Below, one piece after another: positions 56,510-64,000 of a DNA stretch of 64,000 nt. Position 1 is the stretch's first letter; the number at the start of each line of letters is the position of its first letter. Below the pieces are notes generated by a model that searched no databases, was not told where the DNA came from, and was given only the letters and a program-made list of their open reading frames with translations. Made by a program: the position numbers and the translations under genes. The DNA comes from Buddleja alternifolia (lineage: Eukaryota; Streptophyta; Magnoliopsida; Lamiales; Scrophulariaceae), in contig CM033391.1 in the NCBI GenBank assembly GCA_019426215.1, positions 13,628,708-13,692,707 of the forward strand, in the 5' to 3' direction.

Positions 56510-58170
56510 ATAACTTCACCTAATGCAAAATAATGGATAAATTCCATGGAGGAAGAGATAAGCTCAATGGCTAAGAACAATGTTTGGGAGCTGGCCAATC
56601 TTCCAACTGGGCGCAAGACTATTGGGAACAAATGGGTCCTAGAGGTTAAGCGCAAGGCTGGTGGATCTATCGATAAGTATAAAGCTCTGTTTGTGGCGAA
56701 GGGTTATACCCAAAAGGAGGGTACAGACTATGAAGATACATTCTCCGCAGTGGTGAGGTTTGCCTCTATTCGCCTCATTTTAGCCATAGTAGCCCACCTC
56801 GATCTGGAATTGTTTCAAATGGATGTGAAAACAGCATTTCTCAATGGCGAGCTGGACGAGGAGATCTATATGGATCAGCTTTTTGGGTTTCATGAAATGG
56901 AACGAGAGCGCAAAGTTTCCTCTTAAAGCGTTCCATTTATGGCTTGAAAGAATCGTCCAAACAGTGGTACTATCGATTTCATCGAGCTATTATCTCGATA
57001 GGCTCTACGATGATCGAAAAAGATCATTGTGTATGTAAAGAGAAGTGGGAGGAATTCTCTAATACTCTCCCTGTATGTGGACGACATTTTGTTGGGTGGG
57101 AATGACATGGAGTTGGTTGTCGCCACTCAGAGGTGGTTGTCCTCTACATTCGATATGAAGGACATGGGTGAAGCTGAATACATACTTGGGTTAACATACA
57201 CCGAGATTGTTCTAGAAAACTATTGAGTTTGTCTCAAGAGACATACATCAAAAGGATTTTAGAACGGTTTCGTTTGCATAATGCTAAACCCGTTGACACA
57301 CATATGGATATGAGTTGTATTCTTAGCAAAGAATTATGCCCTAAGACAGAAGAAGAAAAGAAACACATAGCTAAAGTTCCATATACGAGCGTTGTAGGAT
57401 ATCTGATGTACGATATGATGTGTACTCGACCAGACCTGTGCTTTGCTATTGGAATGGTGAGAAGATATCAAAGTAATCATGGACCCGAATATTAGATTGC
57501 GGTCAAAAGAATATTTAGATACATGAAGGGTACTTGTGACATTTCTTTGCGCTACCATGGAGGTAGTATGATACTGGTTGGATAAAGTGATGCTAATGGC
57601 TCAGCAGACAAAGATGAGCATGAATCAACATCGGATATGCGTTTTTGTTGAGAGGTGCTGCTATCACTTGGTGTAGCAAAAAGTAACCGTGTATCTCTTT
57701 GTCCACCATAGAAGCAGAGTATGTTGCTTATACATCACCAGTCCAAGAAGCGATCTGGTTGAGAAGATTTTTCCAAAGTCTGCGCATCACGGGGCATGTT
57801 GATGATGTTGTTGTCGTCTCTTGTGACATCACAGCTGCTTTGGCATATGCAAAGGATCCCAAGTACTATGGGAGAACCAAGCATATTGATACCAGATACC
57901 ACTTCATTAGAGAGAGCATTGTGCGAGGTTAAATTGTTTGAAGGCATATTCTTACTAGCGATATGGTCACTGATCCCTTTACTTAGCCTTTGCGTAGAGA
58001 TGTGTTTCAAAGGCATATGAGTAGTTTGGGACTTTATAGGTTTTAAGTTTAAATTGTTTGAAGGCATATTCCTACTAGCGATATGGTCACTGATCCCTTT
58101 ACTTAGCCTTTGCGTAGAGATGTGTTTCAAAAGCATATGAGTAGTTTGGGATTTCATAGGTTTTGAGTTT
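56510..58170 (+). pseudogene. Copia-A RT and RNase H
   Basis: The right-hand part of Copia-A pol, starting in the linker (ITSPNAK, stop, WINSMEEEISSMAKNNVWEL). RT: WVLEVKRKAGGSIDKYKA, FQMDVKTAFLNGELDEEIYM (about 56815), then frameshifts, then LYVDDILLGGND (about 57071). RNase H: CTRPDLCFAIGMV, ISTIEAEYVAYTS (57699 onward) and KHIDTRYHFIRE (about 57878). The C-terminal tail, including VTDPFT and the MSSLGL ending, lies in a duplicated 120-bp unit. Integrase is absent. Confidence 0.87.
57931..58170. repeat. 120-bp tandem duplication at the end of Copia-A pol
   Basis: Units 57931-58050 and 58051-58170, both starting AAATTGTTTGAAGGC, differ by only a few bases. Each encodes the last residues of RNase H (SDMVTDPFT ... 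SLGL/F). Confidence 0.93.
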
Positions 58171-59246
58171 ATTTATTTTTTGCCTATATAAACAATTTCT
58201 TATTAATAAGATTTGGATATTCTTATTTAATTATTAGTGTATTGTGTTTATGATATATGTGAATGTCACTAGGCTATGATTGACCCTCTCACATGGCCAA
58301 TCGGTCTAGCTGAGATAGTGAGCATAATAAGACTTGAGGTCATGCGCATTAGTTAAGGCATGCGAATGATCACCTTCACGCTTGGAGCAGCGATGAAGGT
58401 CTATATATACAATTTATAGTCGCCGTAGCTTTGAGGCTAAGATGAGATTATATTTAATCGATTATGAAGTATGTCCAAACTTCATAAAGCCTATTTATAG
58501 CTGAACGTGCGAACTAGTGGAAGATATTACAAAGGGTGATACCTGGTGGTGTGTAGGTCAGGCACGTGGAGAGCAACTGGACTAAGTTTCATATGATATT
58601 AGTGAGCGTGACATGCCCAAATTGAGTGGGAGCTCCATCATAGCATGTATGCAAACTATATGTGCTTTGGGAGAACCTCCTGAGAGAAGTGACTGAATGG
58701 ATCCCTGTTTCGTCACTGTGTGAGTCCTCACTGTTTATTAGTACACTTTGGGATTCTGGATCGTGTCATAAGGTGTAAGCTTGATGATGCTACTTTAGCA
58801 TGTTATCCATTGGCCTTGTTTGATTCGGTCTGTCGGAGCATGAGTAGGAAAGCTGTCAAGACCAAGCTAAGAGGCATAAAAGGCCGAAGAAGAACTAAGT
58901 TAGTAACGCACTCATGTTCTATGGCTCATAGGCCAGCCGACTAAGTCGAAAATATTTGACATAGTTATGAGCATAGATACATAGTTGAGAGAGTCAAACA
59001 TGCTCTATTCATATAAGAGGAGTGAGAGATACTTGATCTAGTGCGGCTACATAGTTTGGGGTACACAGCGATTTTTGTGGAGTTGTAGGGTTATGTTAGT
59101 TCGATGATGGCTTAATATAACTCTCCTCACTTGCTCCTTTTTCACTTAGTCGCACACCTTATTACCGTATGAAAGAATGGATGTGAGATGAGAAGTTTGG
59201 AGGATACGATTCATAAACAATGAGTCAAATATGTATGAGTGAGAGA
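58171..59246 (+). other. Copia-A 3' non-coding spacer
   Basis: About 1.1 kb between pol and the 3' LTR with no recognisable gene. A 74-codon open stretch (58720-58944) has no domain. The end is purine-rich (ATGAGTGAGAGA) before the LTR. Confidence 0.65.
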
Positions 59247-59672
59247 TATTGGAGTGCATGGGTCCGGTTGTGGCCCCCGACTCAGAATAGAAGTACATCT
59301 CACATAACAGATGTATCTTCTAAGATATTAATAATAACAGAGAACAGAATATCATGTTCTTTTCTCATTAGATTATTCTCTCACAGAACTCACTATCTCT
59401 CCTCTCTAAAATGTCTTCTCCTCTCTCCCTCTTGGAGAATCACGAAAGTTTGCTCAAGGTGTTTAAGGGTGCAACATATTGGAAGCTCTAGTAGCAACCA
59501 CCGGATCGCCGAGGAGTACATCATTCAATTGTTGTCTAGTAAACGGGCTCGAGTACAAAGGGGATTCAAGTCATTATTCCGCTGCAAAGTTAAAGGATTG
59601 ATACCAAAGAAGGTATCTTCCTGAATCTCTATACGTGTTAATTTGAAATTACACATGTACTAATTTCCAACA
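59247..59672 (+). repeat. 3' LTR of Copia-A
   Basis: 426 bases from TATTGGAGTGC to TTTCCAACA, aligned with the 5' LTR. It lacks about 40 bases that contain the hairpin of the 5' LTR. Confidence 0.85.
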
Positions 59673-60337
59673 AATATAATTGTAGATACATAACCAAGAT
59701 CTCTTCTTAAAGCCAAATATAATACTTTATTTACTGATTAAAAAAATATACATATCATACTGGTATTTTAGATTCATAAATTTCAAGAACACTACGCCAC
59801 AGATAGATACGCGTAACATGACATCTAACATGTAGAAGCACGGCCGCGATACAGTTGATCATGCTCACGATATCTAACCATAGTCTAATAAATATGTGTC
59901 CTTCAAAAGCAGAGTTCTTCATAAACAAAATTCAATAAACCCGAAGCCGAAATCACCTACTACAAACTACATTTAGCGAGGCCAAAAAATAGTGTATTTC
60001 CTCCAACTCAACATGCTGGACACAAAAGTTGAGCAGATGTCCAAAAGAAGGCTGCGCCACAATAGGCAACACTATTTACAGCTCTTTTGCATGACAAAAA
60101 AGCAAAACTTACAATATCTCCATTCACCGAACATAGATAATTATCTGCCCCCATCTAGAGGTGGGAGAATATATCTAGGGAACGAACCAGAATTCTAAGT
60201 CCTGGGGGTGAGATAGGTATTTCAACTTACATGGCCGCCATTTTAGGAATTCGATAGGTGGCAAAAATTTGAATCCCATTTTATTTACATTGCAATTATA
60301 CTTACTTCAGTAGAGCGACTATCTGATCCAACCCGTC
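59673..60337. other. Intergenic and 3' flank of the kinase gene
   Basis: No element ends or coding sequence recognised. A minus-strand AATAAA (60285-60280) about 55 bases after the kinase stop codon could be its polyadenylation signal, so the right part is probably its 3' UTR. Confidence 0.55.
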
Positions 60338-63274
60338 TCATGTCCTCACCAAACCTGGGGTCCAATTTCTCCAATCTAACTTCCCTATTGATCTATTCCT
60401 CAACACCATCTCTTTAAAATCAAAACCCTTTTTCCGGTTATTGTTCTCTGGTTTGCCTGATTCCTCTTCCACCGTTTCATTATTAACATTTTCAGTCTGT
60501 GTATCAGATTTGGTCACACATTCATCCGGAGGCAAAGCTTCACTAATGATGCCTCCAAGCATCTCAATCACCTCGCTCATTTTCGGGCGTGACCTAGGAT
60601 GCTTCATTAAGCATTTGTTGGCAAGATATGCAAGTTTCTGAGCCGACTTCATGCAGTTCTGTCCTTCGAGTCTCGGGTCAACAATCAGGTGGAATTTTTT
60701 CGGGTCTGACACGTACGGTCTTACCCATTCCAAGAGTTTTTGCTCGCCACGTGGTAAATTTCTCTCAAGGACTCGTCTTCCTGTGATGAGCTCATAGAGG
60801 ACCACCCCAAAGCTCCATACGTCGCTTTTAGCAGTTAGTCTGCCCGTGTGAACGTACTCAGGCGCTGCATAGCCTACCGTCCCAACAACCTGAAAAATAA
60901 ATTTACTAGACCAAACATTAGAACCATTACCAAGAATGAAGATAGAATAAATTTTTAGAATGCATAACATAGATATATCCCTGCCTGAGATCTTAATTGC
61001 GAAAAATACCGTGAGGCTTGAAAAACACCCCCTTTTATAGTTAAATGCATATTGCAATTTCATCCCTTGTTTTTCGAGTTGTCGGGCCTGACACAAGGTG
61101 CCTGGTAATTTGCAAAAACTCAAGGCCCGTGGAAAGTACCCAACAAGTGAAAGGTGTGTATGCGATTATCCCAAATTCTTTTGTTAGATGTGAGTTCAGT
61201 AGGAGGGACTTACTGATGTAGAAACATGACCTAGTCCAGCTGCTGGACCCTGCCTAGCCAGACCGAAGTCCGATAGTTTTGCATTGAAGTCATCATCCAA
61301 GAGGATATTTGAAGTCTTGAAGTCTCTGAATATTAACTGAATAAATGTAAAGGCGGATCAAAAGTAGATCTAAAGTTTAAGATCAGGACAAGTAATAGGT
61401 GTTGCTACAACATTTATTGCACAACGTTTTGTGTATTGTTTAAGAACAAACGTAAATAAACAAAAGGGTTATGGTTGATTCACTTAACTTTGATGCAGTT
61501 TTGAACTTAAGACTAATTCATGCTTTCAATAGATTTCTTCCAATATAAGATAACGTGAAAAAAAGAAAAAAAATTGTTGATATGAACAAAGATGCAGGGA
61601 TCTGATAAATTTTCAACCAAGTAAATAAAGATCCCTGTGAGCTCTATCTTCAACAACAGGAACTAAATTAAATCACTAATGAAGAAAGAAAAAAAGAAAA
61701 GAAAGAAACAGAGATGATAGTAATTTCCATTTTCATGCCATCATATCAAAACGTATAAAGCGAACTCGACTTTATCATCATTTCAACCATAGAACTAAAT
61801 GAAGAGACGGAGCATCAGAAAACATCTTTTCTGTTCCCAATACATGTTGCAGACGTTCCCGACTTTCAAATTCCAACACGATTTCAGTAATTTCTGTCTT
61901 AAAAAGTACTCTCAATAGCATTCACCTTTTCGTTTTGTCTTAGATGTTCACAGTTTCAAGGATAATTCGATAACTGACCAACAATGACATCTGGCAGATC
62001 TTGAAAAGAAAATAAATTCCTTCGATCAAACGAGGAACAAGAAGATCAGTTTGCATTTAGGATAAGCGGAAGCTCATACTAGATAGAAAATCACCTGAAA
62101 TTCCATTTCTTCATGAAGGTAAGCCAAACCACGAGCTGCATCTTGGGCAATCTTCAATCTCACTATCCATGGGAGAGGAGATGCTGATCTGGTCAATAAA
62201 TGATCCTCCAAGCTTTTATTACGCATAAGCTCGTAAACCAACAACCGCTGAATCCCCCTCTCACCATCATCAGCACAATACCCAACCAACTTCACTAGAT
62301 TCGGGTGTTTCACCACACCCAGAAAATTGACTTCATTTATCCATTCCTTGTGCCCCTGATAACTAGAATTGCACAAATTAAAACCACATAAGATAAGTCT
62401 TGCAAACAATATATGCTTTCAAGAGTTCAGTTTGTAACGAAAAATCGCTAAATCCGATGGCTAAGTTGATTAGTCAAAAATGTGTATGTGAGTAACTATT
62501 CTACCAAATTTAGGTGGTTTGACTTTGTGTAACTCCTTTTGAGCTCAATAAAACTGTTGAACCAACTTTACTTGCAAATAAATACAAAATGTACATAAAT
62601 TTCTAATATTTAACACAATATCCATATATAAAAAGCTTCAAACATTTTGCGTAGCAGAATGTTTTTTAAAATGGCAATGTCATAATGCAGCAAGTCACGA
62701 GCATTCAAATCACAAACTAGAAGCGTTAATTAAATACTAGATAAAAACAAAAATAAAAACAAATTCTACAATAGCAAAATAAAAACAGAAAAAAAACAGC
62801 CTAGAAAGAAAGCGTAAACAAACATTTATTTATATTAAAACAAAGAATGCTAAAAGGGCGTGCCTGGAATCCATTACGATTCAACTGCTTAACGGCAACA
62901 TCCAACTCAGAGTCCAAACCCGACCCGGAATCAAAAAACTTGACCCGGCCCTGATAAACGCACCCAAACCCGCCTTCCCCGATCATGAGAGTGCGGCTGA
63001 ACCCTCGCGTAGCCGATTTCAGCTCAGGGAAGGTGAACACACGCAGATCATTGGCGCGTCGCTGAGTCAAGAAATCTTGGAACAACCCGGACGAGTCGAC
63101 CCAGTCCCTGCGCGAGTCTGAGTCGAACTCGGAGCGGCGCGTGTCCAAGTTGGTGGACGCCACGCTCAAGGAACGGGCCCATGAGACCCTGCGGGATACG
63201 ACGCCGTCTTGCTCCTCCTCGTCGTCGTCGTCGATGGGCTTGCGCTCGCCATTGGTGAAATGAAAGCACTTCAT
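60338..63274 (-). CDS. Receptor-like cytoplasmic kinase, RLCK-VII (PBL19/PCRK-like), four exons
   Basis: Exons on the minus strand: 63274-62864, 62355-62095, 61336-61214 and 60889-60338. All junctions are phase 0, giving 448 residues. Start MKCFHF, with Cys3 a possible lipid-anchor site. An acidic, Arg/Ser-rich N-terminus precedes the kinase domain: P-loop GEGGFG (99-104), VAVK Lys129, helix-C Glu145, RDFK (228-231; Phe before Arg where many kinases have His or Tyr), DFG (247-249), and APE (274-276). The C-terminal tail (from about 385) is Glu/Asn-rich. Family members act downstream of pattern-recognition receptors at the plasma membrane, phosphorylating immune and MAPK components. The [14 protein letters not shown] and [12 protein letters not shown] blocks and the MKCF start point to the PBL19/PCRK subgroup; the exact orthologue cannot be told. 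Intron 1 has a GC donor. No breaks are seen, so it is probably functional. Confidence 0.93.
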
Positions 63275-63520
63275 ATTTTTATCTTCTTTTCTGTTGTGTT
63301 GGATTACAAGAAAAAGAAAGAAAGAAAATGAATGGTTTGAACTTTGAAGTTTTGGTTTTGGTTTTGGTAGTTATTGTTCATCACTTCTTGTTGGTTGAAG
63401 TGGGCATGGGTCGCATGACATGAGGCACGGGCATCGGAAGAGTCAAAGACACACATACATACATATATATATATATTATGTTTAGTTGAGCAGATGAAGA
63501 AATGCCGGAAATTTGACTGC
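63275..63520 (-). promoter_or_regulatory. Kinase 5' leader and core promoter
   Basis: On the minus strand a pyrimidine-rich leader (TTTCTTTCTTTCTTTTTC, about 63335-63310) lies before the ATG, and a TATATATATA box at 63478-63463 is about 190 bases upstream. Two TTGACT words (minus 63446-63441 and plus 63513-63518) fit W-box cores bound by WRKY factors, plausible for an immune kinase but common by chance. Confidence 0.4.
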
Positions 63521-64000
63521 TAATTTTTGTTTGAAAATTACGCATTATATAAACAGATACGAATACTAGGTATTTTATTTTCTCTCTCGAGTATAATGCT
63601 TTAGATATCTAGTATTCGCATTATATTTTATTTTATTTTATATAACACTTTAGATATTTTATTTTCTCGTTCGAATGAAAGTTTCATCTCTCTTTGAATA
63701 TGAGTTGCACAAGAATTTTCTTGTGTTCATTTGTGTGTTATTAAGATTTGTTATCTTCAAGAACTTGATAGTTGATGTTTCAGATGTTCTTACTATATCG
63801 TTTGAGTCAATATGAATTGTATTGTTCCATGCGTTGTAAACTTTCGATTGAATGATATATAATACCAATTTTTCTTTAAAAAAAAAAACAGCATAAGATA
63901 GCGATGCGAAATACATCAAATTTTCAGATTTTTTGAATAGACCCTACAAAATTGGAGTGTAAATATAAAATTTCAAAATAAATCGGATTCAATAAATCCA
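63521..64000. other. AT-rich upstream flank, nothing identified
   Basis: Contains two imperfect copies of TTTAGATATYTAGTATTC/TTTAGATATTTTATTTTCTC words (63540-63670) and a run of 11 A (63879-63889). No coding potential recognised. Confidence 0.5.

Larger units (their letters stand above)
42823..59672 (+). mobile_element. Copia-A: Ty1-copia element carrying nested Copia-B
   Basis: 5' LTR 42823-43289 and 3' LTR 59247-59672 are clear relatives (shared CTCACTATCTCTCCTC, AGGAGTACATCATTCAATTG, TTATTCCGCTGCAAAGTTAA). Likely duplication AATTT left and AATAT right (4 of 5). The primer site is at 43291 and a purine-rich tract lies before the 3' LTR (59236-59246). Gag and protease are left of Copia-B, RT and RNase H right of it; integrase is absent. 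Pseudogenised throughout. Confidence 0.85.

Noticed and set aside
57735..58157. Minus-strand frame with two similar 40-residue repeats
   Set aside because: Antisense of the 120-bp tandem duplication in Copia-A RNase H.
58720..58944. Small frame in the Copia-A 3' spacer
   Set aside because: No domain, no conserved context, inside a non-coding retroelement spacer.
59220..59624. 134-codon plus-strand frame with a relative at 42863-43108
   Set aside because: It lies in the Copia-A LTRs; the similarity comes from the LTR pair, not from a conserved protein.
60338..61123. Single 261-codon frame starting [10 protein letters not shown] for the kinase C-terminus
   Set aside because: The first 78 codons are intron 3 and beyond read through; the true exon starts at 60889 after a TTTTTCAG acceptor, and exons 1-3 lie upstream.

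Overview
This looks like a nuclear fragment of a eudicot plant genome. It is AT-rich, and almost all of it is nested, decayed transposable elements. There is one intact-looking host gene, a four-exon receptor-like cytoplasmic kinase at the right edge. I see no bacterial or organellar gene, no rRNA or tRNA gene and no CRISPR array. The element mix (Sirevirus-type Ty1-copia with an env-like gene, other Ty1-copia, L1-type LINE, MULE, hAT and PIF/Harbinger relatives) is typical of plants; I cannot name the species.

Layout. 1-4351: 5' part of a decayed L1-type LINE (minus), inserted in the 5' LTR of the next element. 4352-16884: Sirevirus-like copia 'SIRE-1' (plus) with gag-pol, an env-like gene containing two putative introns, and a 1.4 kb 3' LTR. 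It interrupts a Mutator-like transposase (16888-21397, minus) right at the codon of its first catalytic Asp. The same transposase holds a solo LTR (17587-19728, TSD AATTC). 21398-25388: gag-protease remnant of another copia, split by a second solo LTR (23229-24936, TSD TGAAC). 25394-38801: a second Sirevirus-like copy 'SIRE-2' in the opposite orientation (TSD TTAGT). It carries a hAT-type MITE, and its rearranged 5' LTR holds a pol fragment and a 384-bp tandem duplication. 38960-41455: hAT-like non-autonomous element with a PIF/Harbinger-like element (39180-40939, TSD TTA) inside, rich in (TG)n. 41920-42590: a GAGCTCGAGC-rich MITE. 42823-59672: 'Copia-A' with 0.4-0.5 kb LTRs, containing 'Copia-B' (45590-56509, 1.7 kb LTRs), which contains a gypsy-type solo LTR (52625-54281). 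60338-63274: kinase gene (minus).

The elements share no pathway. All retroelement reading frames carry stops, frameshifts or lost catalytic residues, so none looks autonomous. The relative order of events can be read from the nesting. The MULE and the copia remnant are oldest; SIRE-1, SIRE-2 and the solo LTRs came next; the LINE, the MITE in SIRE-2 and the gypsy LTR came last within their own stacks. The kinase belongs to the RLCK-VII (PBL19/PCRK-like) immune-signalling family and is probably the only functional protein-coding gene here.

Nothing here is convincingly a new biological system. The most unusual signals are the two phase-1, cassette-like introns and TATA-led internal promoter of the Sirevirus env-like gene, the scrambled SIRE-2 LTR, the missing integrase and unmatched target sites around Copia-B, and a GC-AG intron in the kinase.
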